Below, piece after piece: positions 47,867-61,141 of a DNA stretch of 64,000 nt (position 1 is its first letter; the number at the start of each line of letters is the position of its first letter). The stretch comes from Megascapheus bottae. Lineage: Eukaryota; Chordata; Mammalia; Rodentia; Geomyidae. The position numbers and the translations under genes are program-made. Below the pieces are notes generated by a model, which did not search any database, was not told the origin of the DNA, and saw nothing but the letters and a program-made list of their open reading frames with translations. The DNA lies in assembly GCA_024803745.1 (NCBI GenBank), contig JANJXV010000004.1:51898358-51962357 (forward strand), in the 5' to 3' direction.

Positions 47867-48052
47867 AAGAAACAAAAGCCTTATAATGAATGTCCTTAAT
47901 GTACTATTTTATCTCTCACCTCTTGGCTGTCTCTTGGTTATCTCATATTGTTACAGTATTTTACCTTGTGTATATGTGAAATAATGCACTTTCTATCTGG
48001 TGAATATAATGTAACCCCTCTATTAATTACAAATAAAAAATATATGAAAAAA
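47867..48052 (+). mobile_element. Second tandem L1 3' end, internally deleted
   Basis: Directly after the first copy's tail, sequence starting GAAACAAAAGCCTTATAATG repeats the same UTR but skips about 110 bp, including the G-rich stretch, between TACAGTATTTTACCTTG and TGTATATGTGAAATAATGC. Its A-tail ends near 48052. AAGCCTTATA at 47876 and 48059 could be a duplication, or chance. Confidence 0.8.
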
Positions 48053-48491
48053 ACAGAATAAGCCTTATACTTAAATGTTGGGATAATTGAAAGAGTCCCA
48101 ATAACCACTGAAGATAGCTGCCTTAGCCACACAGAAGTTTCTGAGTAACTGGAAATGACACCTTTATTTTTTAAACTCCCTAGATTTGCACTTGTCATAA
48201 TAATTTAACCAAAGCTGTCCTAACTGATTGACGCAGTGGTAAAATATTAAAGCTTATTCTGTCATCTCCTATGACTAGTCTCCACAAAAGATAAAAAAAT
48301 AATATTCTGCTAAGACTTAGATGTGGTTTCATTCCATGACAGCTTAGTCTCCAGTGCGTTGATATTGGTAGGTTGTGCAGGTATTTAATAGTGAAAACTA
48401 ATAAAAGATTCTTTGGCCTTTGGAAGTAATGCCTTCAGAAGAGATTGAGATATTTCTTTTGTGTCTTCTGAATAATATCTCAAGAAATACC

Positions 48492-48493
<2 letters not shown>
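48053..48493. other. Unassigned stretch
   Basis: Nothing recognised. Confidence 0.5.

Positions 48494-48546
<53 letters not shown>
48494..48546. repeat. (AC)n microsatellite, about 26 units
   Basis: Longest uninterrupted CA run in the window and likely polymorphic. Confidence 0.96.
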
Positions 48547-48547
<1 letters not shown>

Positions 48548-48644
48548 ACATTCATAGGTGCACAACATCTCTCTTAGCATGTCATATCCTTTACCCCCAG
48601 CAGGAATGCCATCATCACATCACAACATTGACCTTTATTTAAAA

Positions 48645-49074
48645 CTTATCCAGCCCCCAAAAAGGTTACCAGATAAGGCTGAAGTAGTTGCTTAGATTAT
48701 GAGGTTTCTGACCTCATCAGTGGATTAATACAGTTGTGAACTTATAATTTAATGAGTTATTGGGAGGTATTGGGAAGGACAGAAGGCAGGAAATGTAAAC
48801 TAGCCAGAAGAAGCTAGTCATGGGATACATGTTCCTGAAGGGTATATGTTTATATGTTGTTCTGGCCATTTCCACCTCTCCATCCATTCCCGTCCACTCC
48901 CTCCTTTCTTTCCCTCTCTCTTCCTGGACTCCTTTCTGCCTTACCCCACAGACTTGAGAGTGATTAAACCAGCTGACGATGGACTGGATCTTCTGAAGCC
49001 ATGAATCAAAATAACTCTCTTTCAAGTTATTTTCCTCAAGTATTGTGTTACAGCATTGGAAACTGACTAACACA
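48645..49074 (+). mobile_element. Solo LTR, MaLR/ERV type
   Basis: TCAGTGGATTAATACAGTTG near 48717, GGGTATATGTTTATATGTTG near 48839, a CT-rich block at 48880-48950, ATGGACTGGATCTTCTGAAG near 48979, a degraded polyadenylation region and a terminal AACTGACTAACACA follow a common mammalian LTR layout. The 5' edge is uncertain. There is no internal region or partner LTR. The 141-codon antisense frame across it is spurious. Confidence 0.6.
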
Positions 49075-51488
49075 ATTGGGAAATTGAATACTTTATGTAT
49101 CTGGGGAAAATGGAGATAACAGGAATGCCAATACTTCGGCATTCACGCAGCTTAGACCAAAAAAGGAATACAGTGACTGGTAATTTTAAAGGATGAGAAG
49201 TAGCTATTGAGAATCACAAGAGGAAAGGAGTGGTGTTTAAATCAAACATCACCAACACTAGTCTCTGTTCAGCCTGATGAAATGAAAATTACTGGAAAGA
49301 CTCCTTCTGCTCTAGTTTCTTCTTTCTCTAGGACACTCAGGATCATTAACTTCTTGGAGGAAATTAATTTTCTACCTAATGAAAGATATTTTCCACCCTG
49401 TTTTCCCAGGTGCATACAGATACAAGGCAAGCCACCAAAGGTAAGTTCAGACTGCCTATTTCCAGCAGGGAAATCAACGTAAACCTAGGTTTAAACATTC
49501 CATCATGGGCCCAAATAGAAAGCCAGCCCCTTCCCTTGACCTAATGACTTCTGCATTAATTTCTGTCTTCTTGCTCAGACCTCATAAAACTCAGCTCCTG
49601 TCCCAGCCCAGAGGCCTGACCTCCAATCTCTCAGGAAGGTCTGTATCACTCACCTGTTGATGATCCAGCATGATCTGTGCCTTTTCCTGTCTCCTCCATT
49701 TTCCTGACATCTAAATTATCCAAACCTGAATTTTGATATTTGTAATCAAGGATGCAGAGTGTATCTACCAAAGAAAGAATGTAACCCATATTGTTAGAGT
49801 TAATAAAGCAAATATTAATCTGCTTCAAAGTATGCAACAGGAACTAATAGGAATAGATTAATGAGTAGGTAACAGAGATGGGTCTTCTAGATTAGGTAGT
49901 ATTTGGAAATATTTAAATGAACAAATAAACAGTAGCTTCACAAAAAATACAATTTGAATGTAACTTAAGTGATAATAACTATATTGACATTATGTACATT
50001 AGCTCACTGCTACTTTTGTTCCTAGGTAATTAGGAAAATTAAAAATTCTCAGGCTTTAATCCAAACTCATTGTATTAAATTTTAATCAAGTTGTAGGGAT
50101 GTCTACATTATTTTATATATACCAGATAATTCCTGTATTCTAGGAAGTTTTAAAAATAATGTATAATTTATATGACCACAAAACTGAATATTTCATGACT
50201 ATTCTATTTTACACTAAAGAACATAGTTTCATAGAAGTTTTAAACTCAGGAACATGAAGAAGCAAGTGGCAAATGCACTTTATGAAGTAGGGTGTGTATA
50301 AATCCAAATTTCCCTTCACTAAGTCAGTACAAAGGTTGTTTAGGACTTCTGAGAGATTTTTGATAAACAGAAAGATGTGTGTTCCAACATAAGGTCTATA
50401 GTTACCACCAGTGTAGTGTTCATAACCTTATAAGATTTAGTCTCTCTACTTGGAGAGCAAGAGATTATAATAATAACATTTATTGAATAGGTAGCCCCAA
50501 ATTAAAATATGTAAAATACTTACAACTCCACAGATGCTCCTTCCTTTTATTTTCCATTTTTCGTTGTTTACATTCCTTAATTTCAAGTCATATAGTAAGC
50601 CTAATTCCTCCCTCTTGTTTACACAGACCCCCTTTTTGAGTTTCTACTTGCCAAATCACTGAGCTCTGGCTAACATTTGTTTTGACACAGGACAGTCACT
50701 GAGCCTTTATTGTCTTTCTCTCCTCATCCAGTGCTTGACTACAGAGTGGAGTCAAATCTAGGAAGACATTTATTGGTCTTTGTATGTAATTGGTTAAAGT
50801 TCATAAAATATTAAATTAGGTTATGTAATTATATTAAAACATAGATGTAAAATCTTAGATTATATTATGTAATTAGATTAAAATATAATTTTAATCCTGC
50901 TTGACTTCTCTTGGTGGCAAACTTTCCCATAAACTTGACCTTTTACTTGTACTGACTTATCTGAAGATATGATCAGCTTGCCAACTATGAAGTGTCTAGA
51001 TGCAGCCAAACTATCACACTGATCACCCATTGTCTTTTAATCCTCCTGTTTCAAAATAACCCCCTTTTCTTTCCTGGGGTCATCTTTAGGTTCAGGTTCC
51101 ATCTACTTGTTGAACACTTTATGATGGTGTCCTAATGTAGCATGAGGCATTACATTAAGTTGTTACCCGCATAGCCTGATAATTGGGGCACCTGCATTCT
51201 AGTTCCAGGTTCCATACATATTCAACAATATAGGTCTCTGATTCCCATGGCTGAGATTTTGAATAATTCTATGCAACACAATTTTCAGGTATGGAGATCA
51301 TGCTCCTGAGATCCCATTTTGGAAACTAGATTTTCTCCTTGCTCAGTTTTGATGACATACCCGCTCAGAAATCTTGTTTTCTTTCAGCCTGATCCCATTT
51401 TAAAAGTGACTTGTAATGTCTCAAGTTCCAGCTGGAAATAAGGACAGAAATGTGCTGATCCTGTTTCCTGTAGATAACATTTTTCTAA
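49075..51488. other. Unassigned stretch
   Basis: About 2.4 kb with a TA-rich imperfect repeat at 50800-50895 (a TTATGTAATTAxATTAAAA motif twice). No gene is recognised. Confidence 0.5.
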
Positions 51489-51950
51489 TCTATTTTATTG
51501 TCAGAATGATGTCCAGAGGGGTTATGGCTACATATGTAAATAGTGAGCACATTTCTTCTTAAACATTGTTATACTTTTCCACATTTTTCTCTCACTCTCC
51601 CCCCGTAAAGTTCATTTCAAACATATTGTCTTGTGAGTATCACTGTTACAGTGGTTCACCCTTCATCTTTGTTCATCATCTTGTTGTTCCCTATCCCTCC
51701 CATAATTCAAATAAACATATATACAATATACCAGATACCAGAATCAATATGGAGACAACAGGGGAAAAACCATATGGGGGAGAGGGAACAAAAGAAAAAA
51801 GAAATAACTTCACATAGTACATATGAAACCACAGTCACAAAGAAAAAAATCTATTTTTTCCATATCCTGGAGTTCATATCACTTAGCATCAGCCTATATG
51901 GTCATATGCACATAGGTAGTGAGCTATTGTGATTCTTTGTTGCAGCTAAT
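51489..51950 (-). mobile_element. L1 3' UTR fragment
   Basis: Antisense 3' UTR: GTCCAGAGGGGTTATGGCTA, a C-rich CTCACTCTCCCCCC stretch, CATATATACAATATACCAGA, and AGCCTATATGGTCATATGCA near the end. Its sequence is close to the copies at 61142 and 63470, a variant of the 45966 lineage. Confidence 0.82.
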
Positions 51951-52845
51951 ATTTTAATTAGGGAACATTTTGATAAATGCATAAGGCACTAGGCATAATA
52001 AGATGAAGCTAATTATTAAATATGATAAGACAGTAAAAATCGTCCAGACCAGTCTGCTAAGTAATAGAAAGCCACTGTAAATTTTAGAGGAGCCAAAGAA
52101 AATATGAAACAATATCATTTGTGTGTACTGAATGAAAGTACCCTGAGTGGATAATTTTATGAACATATCTCTTAGTTTAAATAGATTATATGCATGTGGG
52201 TTGAATTATAAAATATAATAAAATTTTCTACTCAGAATATTTCTCTATTGAAATGAAACTACTATTTTCAAGAATCTTGATTAGTTAGAGTGTTTGTGTG
52301 TGTGTGTTAATGTGTGTATGTATGTATGAGTAGGGGGATTTTTTGCAAACATTAGAGCATTAAAATATTCAGATTTCTTTCTGGTTTTTACTTCATCTAT
52401 GTAACTAAAATCATTCATCGCTGTTTGAGTATATCAAGATTGTGAGTAGATTTTAAATTCACATCAATAGAAATCTGTTAAGGACTTTTAAGATGCAGGT
52501 TCTGCCACATTAACTGAGTTAGGGATTCACATACTCATCAAATTCTAATCCTGTTGTACTGATCCAGGGAAGCTTTCCCCAACACTTTTTCCATCACTCT
52601 TTTATCATTCAGTGGCCAATGGATGGTCTGTTCCCTAAATATATGACCTTTATAGTAAGGGAACCTGCTACATTACAGGAAGTTTTCTTTGCTATCTCTG
52701 ATGAATATTGAGAACCAAAAGTCAATAAATGGCCCTGCTTAAACTTGGACTAGGTCTTAATTTTGTATTAGCCTATATAAATTGTACAAAGAGCTATTGT
52801 TGTACTATTTCCATTTAATGTTCTTCAATAAAATGTATCCCTTTG
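51951..52845. other. Unassigned stretch
   Basis: TG-rich run at about 52292-52330 (GTGTGTGTGT, TATG repeats). Nothing else recognised. Confidence 0.5.
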
Positions 52846-53095
52846 TGGTTGTGATGGTTTTAGTTCTGGTACTGTAGCTCTTGAGCACTGGGTTGCATTC
52901 TTTCCCTTGGATTTTATGGATATGGCTGGTACTCTCCCACATTTGCAGTATGTCCACTTCTGGATTTTTGCTAGATTATTGAGGATGAGAGGTTTCAGAG
53001 CTAGCTTGAACACCAGAACTGGATTTGAACCTTGATTCTCAGACCCTCGCCTCCTGAGTAGAAATGGTGATCTACATGAACCATTTGAGCCCAGC
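52846..53095 (-). mobile_element. Diverged B1-like/Geo SINE
   Basis: CTTGATTCTCAGACCCTCGC and CTCCTGAGTAG near 53031-53062 mark the left half, and CTAGCTTGAACACCAGAACT its end. The Geo half is present only in degraded form with extra sequence, so the left boundary is approximate. Confidence 0.55.
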
Positions 53096-55710
53096 TACCT
53101 CCTCTCTTTTTCTTAATCCTCTTCTCTGTGTTGCCTTCATCTTATAACTTTTCTTGGGATTCATATAAATTTTCTTGGGAATATATTTTCATATAGTCAT
53201 ATTAATTACATTATGTTTAATTATGTTATTTCAACATACATATCAGTTTATGCGCAGCTTTCATCAATCTCTCTTCTTCCCTACTCCTCTCCCAGTAACT
53301 CACCTGTTTTTCAAACTGTCTTTTTTGATTAAATCATTCTACCACTTACTCCTAGCTATCTCAAAACATTCATCCTCCTGATGAGAACTTTTGACTTTCT
53401 ATTCCAGTGAAAATCTCTCTCACACAAAATATGCTCCACATTTTCTCACTCTAACGACTATCAAAATATTTACCAACAGACACCCAGACTTTGGACTATT
53501 ATCTGCTGTGTTCAATTCATATTATCATTTTTTTTCCATTTCTAGCCCCCTTCCTCAATAGCTTACTTAGATATCGAGCCTTATTTCAAGATGTAAATGA
53601 TTTTAAGAATTGTTTATAGTCAAGATCTAGTTATTAAGTGTGGAAATGCATAACACCATCCGTACAATAACCTCAAATATGAAAGTTAAATATCATTGTA
53701 GTTGTGTAAGATTTGCAAGTAATAGATGTCATCTTTCTACTTAATGCTATGTAAATCTGAATTTGATAAATTTAGAATTTCCCCAGAATATGGAAGCTAT
53801 AACAAGAATTGGGAGAAAAACACTTTAACCTTAACTTTAGTGGTAAGAAAAAGTACTTAAATGTACGGATGTGTAAAAACGCCCCCCAAATAACCTTTTA
53901 TGATCCTGTTCTCTGCAGAAATATTTCCTAGAGCTTAGTAGAGCTAGGTAGAAATAGGCTTGGATTAATTTTGACCTTCTGTGGCAATGCATTTGCAAGA
54001 CCAAGAATTTATGTGTACAGAATATTAAATGTCAAATGCAAATATGAAAATGGAACCACACAGTTGCAGATAGTCCCTAATTGATATTGAACAGACTATT
54101 CCCTTTAAATGTTAATGAAACTGTTGTAATTACTAAATGACCAAAACAGCTCAGAAGCCAGGGTTCACAGCTGTAAACTATTACTTGTAAATTACGGGCA
54201 CAGGCTCACATTAGCAGATGGCTCAGCTGTGGAAGAAAACTTCCTCAAGATGCTTTTCTTTCTGGCCTGGGCTTGAGAGCAAATGAGATGAGCTTATTAG
54301 AGAAAGCTGGAGTGCCTGAGTGGACAAGTCGCAGGAGATAAGCCCCTCCTTTGTTCCTTTTTTTTTTCCCATTACATTCTTTGCCGAAAGTGCTGAATAT
54401 CATAGAATTCAAAGAAAGAAGGAGAAACTGACAGAGCTCATAAATGTTGCAAGAAGGTTCAGATACGCATATATGCACTTTTATTTTTTTAAGTAATGTC
54501 CTCCTGAAACATGTGGACATGCTGGCATCGAGGTAAACACAGCAAAAGGAAGGAGTAAGTATGTGTATATGTTTTTGTGTTTATGCGTGTATGCAGTGTG
54601 TGTGTGCAGTCACAGAGAGACAGAAAGAGATGGTGAAATCCTGAAACCCACTAACAAGCCAGTGGCAGAAAATCAATTAAAAGAAAAATAGAGCATTTGA
54701 ATAGGTTTAGTGCCCTGAAGACAGAGAATGTCTGTGAAGCTAAGTGAAACTATGCAGTAGAAAGAAGCAATGTCTTCATTATAGAAGGCCTGTGGCTCTA
54801 CTCTTCACTGCTTTGTTTTGTCAATTCCATACCAGCTTTGCAAACTCTCCTAGGCTGATAACTTTAGTAAAGACATTTTAAAAGAGTTGAGTGCAGCCTA
54901 GGACTTCACTAATATGAGTGAAAGAGGAAGTCCTCTAGCAGGAATCACCAAAAGGAACAATACTTGAAGTAACACAACCCATTCTAGAACTGAAACAGTG
55001 GAGTGGCTCTCACCATGATCAACCATTGTAGAAAAGGTGTGTATGGGACACACATATAATCCAAAAATTTCCATCATTTGCTCTTACCTTTCATCTAGAC
55101 ACCTTTCTCCTGTATCTAGGGAGTCGATTTTAGGAATTGGAAAGAATATAACTAGTATGCAAGCAGTGTAATCTAGTTCATAATGAGAGATAGTCAAGCA
55201 ATTACCAACTCTTCCAGAAGTGGACAGTATTTGTGGAAGTGATTCATTATTCCATTAGCCTGTAGAGCATTGCAATCCTACCCTCAAACTCATGCTTCCT
55301 GTGTCTGATCTACATGGTCTGTTTCCTCAGCAATGAATTTGAATAACTATATTAGTATCTACTCCAGGGGGTTAATTTGAAGAATTTTCAATACTTCAGA
55401 TATCCTTTGACAGACATTAAATATTCAAAAATTTTAATCCAAATGACTTTTGAATTGGTTGGTTTAGGCAGTATTTCAGAGGGAAAATAGGAGATTCTGT
55501 CATGGAAAAGTAGAATAACCTATAAGGAAACTAATAAAATTAATCATGTCTTTGATTTGTTTGTGCAACCCTAAAAATGATCCCCAAAAGAAGAGTATGT
55601 GTGTGTGCACATGTGTATGAGAGAATGTGTATACAGAATATTCTACATTCGTAAGAAATGAGGAGAAGGTAATAATTTCTTTCTCCTCCTTCCCACTTTT
55701 TCTTCTTTTC
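53096..55710. other. Unassigned stretch
   Basis: About 2.6 kb. 53170-53400 has a faint antisense-L1 look that I could not confirm. A TG-rich run lies at about 54558-54606. No gene recognised. Confidence 0.45.
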
Positions 55711-55900
55711 TGGCAGTCCTGGGGCCTGAACTCAGGTTCTTGGAACTGTCTTTAAGCACTTTTGCTCAAGGCTAAATGCTCTGCCACTTGAGCCATAGCA
55801 CCACTTCTGGCTTTTTCAGTATATGTAGTACTGAGGAATTAAATCAAGGGCTTTATGAATGCTAGATAAGCACTTTACTACTAGACTACACTCCCAGCCC
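55711..55900 (-). mobile_element. IDL-Geo dimeric SINE
   Basis: GGCTGGGAGTGTAGTCTAGT at the 5' end on the minus strand, moderately diverged ID-like half, then the Geo half ending CTGAGTTCAGGCCCCAGGAC. Confidence 0.85.
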
Positions 55901-56614
55901 CCACCCCCAAGTCAATTAATTTCGATAGGCTATTCTTATAGATGGATGGGAAAAGTAAGGTTAAGATCACAAGTGCCTGACAAACATGCAAATATGATTG
56001 ACCACCTTCAAACCAAAGATCTTTCAGATAATTTAATGTATTTTGGGGAAAAGGATTATCAAATTATTCCTATGGAGCGTTATTACTGAATTTTTATTCT
56101 GGAAAAGCAATAGGAAAAGGTGTAGAGAGGCATACTATGGGACATATGAAATCAAATCATGTAAAGCCTTGTTCTTCCCGATGAGAAGTTAAAGAGTCAC
56201 AATGCATTACACTCCACAATAGTGGCATTATTTACTAAAAGAATAGTAGGCTTCAGAGAGGGCTCCTACTTGAAAGGACCCAGTAAGATTTCCTCAAAAA
56301 GTTTCAAAATTTCAAAAGACAAATAGGCATTATTAGTCCACCGATGAAGGGAAATTTGATTTTATAAAAGGAACAAAATCATTTGGAAAAATCATTGCAA
56401 AAAGAGATGAATTATAGAAGCTATAAGATTCTCAGGAAAGTTAGAATATGACATTGAGGAGAACAAGAATCACAGATGATTTGGAGAAGGAGCAAGGCTT
56501 TATCATGTAAGACTACCTAAGTAGTACTAAAACATCTCAACTATGTTGACATGTATTGGAGAGTCTTTGTGGGACATTGAGCAAATTTGCATTTTAGAAA
56601 GCTCACTACCACTA
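55901..56614. other. Unassigned stretch
   Basis: Nothing recognised. Confidence 0.5.
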
Positions 56615-56798
56615 GGCCAGGAGCGTGGCCTAGTTGTAGAGTGCTTGCCTAGCATGCACAAAAACCCAGGTTCAATTCCTTGGTACCACATTCAGAGAAA
56701 AATCTAGATGTGGTGCTGTGGCTCAAGTGATAGAACACTAGCCTTCAAGAATGCCCAAGAACAGTGCTCAGGCCCTGAGTCTAAGCCCCAAGACTCTC
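56615..56798 (+). mobile_element. IDL-Geo dimeric SINE with purine tail
   Basis: CCAGGAGCGTGGCCTAGTTG start, ID-like B box GGTTCAATTCC and a Geo half with TGGCTCAAGTGATAG. Its A-tail passes without a break into the large polypurine tract. Confidence 0.9.
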
Positions 56799-56921
56799 AA
56801 AAAAAAAAAGAAGAAGAAAGGAAGGAGGGAAGGAAAGAAGGAAGGAAGGAAAGAAGGAAGGAAGGAAGGAAGGAAGGAAGGAAGGAAGGAAGGAAGGAAG
56901 GAAGGAAGGAAGGAAGGGAAA

Positions 56922-56979
<58 letters not shown>

Positions 56980-57197
56980 CAAGCAAGCTCATAGTAAAGG
57001 CAGAATGTACCACAGAGAACTAAAATAGGAAAGAGAAATGGTAATAATAAGTCAGTTGCTGCAAAAGAAGGAGGAGGATCAGGAGGAGGAGGAGGAGGAG
57101 GAGGAGGAGGAGGAGGAGGAAAAGGGAGAAAGGAAGGAGGAAGGAAGGAAGGAAGGAAGGAAGGAAGGAAGGAAGGAAGGAAGGAAGGAAGGAAGGA

Positions 57198-57245
<48 letters not shown>

Positions 57246-57545
57246 AGAAAGAAAGAAAGAAAGGCAAGTAAGCTCATAATACAGGCAGAATGTACCACAG
57301 AGAGCTAAAACAGGAAAGAGAAATGGTAATAATAACAAGTCAATTGCTGCAAAAGAAGGAGAATCAGGAGGAGGAGGATGTAGAGGAGGAGGAGGAGGTG
57401 GAGGAGGAGGAGGAGGTGGAGGAGGAGGAAAAGGGAGAAAGAGAGGAGGAGGAAGGAGGAGGAGGAGAAGGATGAGGGGAGGAAGAGGAAGAGGAAGAAG
57501 AAGGAGAAGGAGAAGGAGAAGGAGAAGGAGAAGAAGGTGGTGACT
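56799..57545. repeat. Composite polypurine tract with ~285 bp tandem duplication
   Basis: Blocks in order: (GGAA)n 56817-56917, (GA)n 56927-56975, a ~110 bp unique spacer, (GGA)n 57083-57120, (GGAA)n and (GAAA)n to 57262, the same spacer again, then (GGA)n and (GAAGGA)n to about 57540. The spacer copies start at 56974 and 57259 (GAAAGGCAAGYAAGCTC) and share AGGCAGAATGTACCACAGAG and GGTAATAATAA. Offset is 285 bp. The tract is almost free of pyrimidines outside the spacers. The long antisense frames (up to 263 codons) are low-complexity artefacts. Confidence 0.95.
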
Positions 57546-58001
57546 ACTATGATGACGAAGACAGCGTATCATCTAATTTTGGCAAAGAACCCAAAGAGAA
57601 ATGATTGGATTTTAATTTTTTTTAGAAAAGTAGAAGACACTATGTATTTCAATTTCAATGTGAGAAGCATGAGAGAGAAAAGTTGAAAATTCCTCTATGA
57701 TACATGCCACTCATTCATATGCATGCCAAAGCAAAAAGAAAAGCTTGAGTAAGAAGAAATTAAGTTTTGGACTTGTTGAATTTCAGTTTCTATGGCCTAT
57801 CCAATTATTCATTGTGGCATTGAGATATGAGCCTGTATACTATGAAAGATACCAGAATTAATAGCATTTGAAAATAATTTTGGAGCCAGAGCAGTAGGTG
57901 AAATAGTACAGAAAAGAGAACACTTCAGTGAGCTAATTAATGCCAATGCTAAATGGTTACATTAAAAAAAACTGTGTGTTTCTCTCTTTCCTTCCCTCTC
58001 A
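57546..58001. other. Unassigned stretch
   Basis: Nothing recognised. Confidence 0.5.
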
Positions 58002-58733
58002 AAAGACTAAATATAGAGCTCCCCTATGACCCAGCAATCCCATTCCTTGCACTTAACCAAATGTCCAGAAACAAGGGCATACTAAAGCTACCAAGACAAC
58101 AATGTTCATTGCAGCATTATTCATCTTAGTTAAGAGATGGAACCAACTCAGATGTCCCTCAGTATATGAATGGATCAAGAATTTATGGTACTTATACACA
58201 ATGGAATTCTATGCTGCCATCAGAAAATGCCATTGCCCCATTTGTAAGGAAATGAAAAGACTTGGAAGAAATCATATTAAGTGAAGTAAGCCAGACCCAA
58301 AAGAACATAGGCTCAATGGTTTCCCTAATTTGTAATAATTAGTACATATCTAGGACTCTCCTAGCAGAGGATCACAATAGCTCAAAAGCTATGTACGTAT
58401 GGTCATATAGGATGAGACTAAATGAAAGGAACTCTAGGATATGGAAACAAGAAGTTCAATTTGTGATTGTGGTTCTTAATATGTGGTTATTTCTTTTCTC
58501 TTTTTTCCCTTATGGTTAATCTCATGTGGTTACTTTATCTGACTTTGTTACCTGGTATATTGGTTTATTTGAAATAGGGAAGGATAGGATAAATAAGATT
58601 ATTGGAAGGGGATTCGAGTAGGGAAAGGAGGACAAAAATACGAGAAGGGGTATCAATGTACAATAAGTAATGTACCCACTACCTGACAAATGTAACTATA
58701 ACCCCTCTAAAATTACCTCCATAATAAAAAAAG
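58002..58733 (+). mobile_element. 5'-truncated L1, ORF2 end and 3' UTR
   Basis: ORF2 codons are readable with interruptions: YDPAIPFLAL near 58027, then after a frameshift MFIAALFILVKRWNQLRCPS from 58102 and YTMEFYAAIRK near 58194, and SEVSQTQKN-like near 58280. The 3' UTR follows, with TCACAATAGCTCAAAAGCTA near 58369, a purine-rich stretch at about 58565-58640, and an ATAATAAAAAAAG end. Close relative of the copy at 6964-7567. Confidence 0.9.
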
Positions 58734-58769
58734 AATTTGTAAAAAGAAAAAATGAAAGACAGTTTTTAT

Positions 58770-59003
58770 ATTTATAGTGCTTGAACGAATTCAGGGGCTG
58801 GGTGTTATTGTTATATCTCTTTGTGCTCAAGGCTAACAATCTACTATTTGAGCCACAGTGTCAATTCTAGCCTTTTCTGAGTAGTTTATTGGAGGTAATA
58901 ATCTCATAGACTTTTCTGTTAGGGCTGTGTTCAAATCACAATCTTCAAATTTCATCATCCTGAGTAGCTAGGATTATAGTAATGAGCCAACAGTAATTGC
59001 CTA
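58770..59003 (-). mobile_element. B1-like/Geo dimeric SINE
   Basis: Moderately diverged dimer; the left half reads CTCATTACTATAATCCTAGC on the minus strand and the Geo half ends near CCTGAATTCGTTCAAGCAC. Confidence 0.8.
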
Positions 59004-59699
59004 AAATAACCCTTGAATACCTCAACTTAGGATGTAAAGTCAGTTTTCTCTCCAATTGCACTCTCAGTATGACAAGACCAAATGAATAAGACAGCAAAAC
59101 TATTTCTAAAATTTGAGGATCACATTCCTGGGGGAATCTACTCTCCTATTAGTGTCATTAGTAGATTTGTTTAATCTAGAGAGCTGTTGGATTTTTATTT
59201 TTTTTAGAGAGTCCAGTGATTTGTACCAATGATATATACAGTAGAAGGAAAAGAATAATAAAAGTACAGATGTATACAAGCCCACTGACCTTAAGGTAAG
59301 TTCTCTGAATAAAGGTGAACTCAAAGTCATCTGTTAAAGATCGAAGGGAAAACAGTATGATTAAATATATTTGTGAATGCGTTTGGATGGTTTCCAGGGC
59401 ATTTCAAAACAATACTTTCTGACAGAGTTTATGGTCAAGTTGGCACCAGATATGTACACAATGTCAAGTAACATTAAGTACATTCTAAGGGAATCCCACA
59501 CAATGAAATCCTAGCCTGGCATGTAGTTTGGCCTCAATTCATTCAGACTACAGTGCCACAGTCATGTTTTCTCTGACAAGAGGAAACAATTTCAAATTAA
59601 ATTTCAGTAGTTAAACATTATATGATTTCCTTTGAATAGAGCATACATTTGGTTGAATCCAACTGCAAATTTGGAAAGATATTAAAATTCCTTCAGATT
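59004..59699. other. Unassigned stretch
   Basis: Nothing recognised. Confidence 0.5.
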
Positions 59700-59716
59700 A
59701 AAAGCATGATTTCTTG

Positions 59717-59913
59717 GAGCCGGGAGTTTGGCCTAGTGGTAGAGTGCTTGCCTAGCATGCACAAAGACCCAGGTTCGATTCCTTGGTACCACACACATAG
59801 AAAAGAAGCTGGAAGTGGTGCTGAGGCTCAAGTGGTAGAGCTCTAGCCTTGAGAAAGTCCAAGGACAGTGCTCAGACCCTGAGCTTAACCCCAGGACTGG
59901 CCAAAAAAATAAA
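59717..59913 (+). mobile_element. IDL-Geo dimeric SINE with TSD
   Basis: Complete copy with A box TGGCCTAGTGG at 59729-59739 and B box GGTTCGATTCC at 59772-59782 in the ID-like half. A 17 bp duplication with one mismatch (AAAAGCATGATTTCTTG, AAAAGCATGATCTCTTG) lies at 59700-59716 and 59914-59930. Confidence 0.94.
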
Positions 59914-59930
59914 AAAAGCATGATCTCTTG

Positions 59931-60189
59931 AGCATTTGTACAAGTTAATAGTTTTGTACAGTAATTCATAGTTTAGTGTGCTAGTTCCCTGAGATGTTTG
60001 AGATGTAGGGGTAAGTTTTTTCCTGTTTTTTTTTTTGCTTTCCTGAAGAGCGTCTGTAATTCATTTGTTTTAAATATCTCATTCATATTATCAAAATCCC
60101 CTTCCCTTAGCCAAATTATTTGTCAAATAGTCCTAAGTGGCTTTCTTTTATACAACTTTATTCTCTACCTGTCTGTCTACAAAGCTGAG
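59931..60189. other. Unassigned stretch
   Basis: Nothing recognised. Confidence 0.5.
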
Positions 60190-61049
<860 letters not shown>

Positions 61050-61141
61050 CAGTGGCTCATTCCTGTGTGTCTAATTACTCAAGAGTTTGAGATCTGAAGA
61101 TCACAGTTCAAAGCCTGCCTAGGTACATTTCATAAGACTCT
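61050..61141 (+). mobile_element. B1-like/Geo SINE, left part
   Basis: AGTGGCTCATTCCTGTGTGT, GAGATCTGAAGATCACAGTT and TTCATAAGACTC match the left half up to GTGAGACTC. The element is then cut by an L1 fragment and resumes at 61363. Confidence 0.8.

Noticed and set aside
48494..48546. CRISPR-like or functional repeat array
   Set aside because: Simple (AC)n without spacers in a mammalian genome; a plain microsatellite.
48717..49142. 141-codon antisense open frame
   Set aside because: It lies across a solo LTR in antisense and lacks coding features.
56781..57572. 263-codon antisense open frame, the longest in the window
   Set aside because: It is wholly made of leucine, proline, serine and phenylalanine runs translated from GGA, GGAA, GAAA and GA repeats; long frames are expected in such arrays.
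59729..59782. tRNA gene, from A and B boxes
   Set aside because: The boxes belong to the ID-like half of a SINE; no cloverleaf acceptor stem closes around them.
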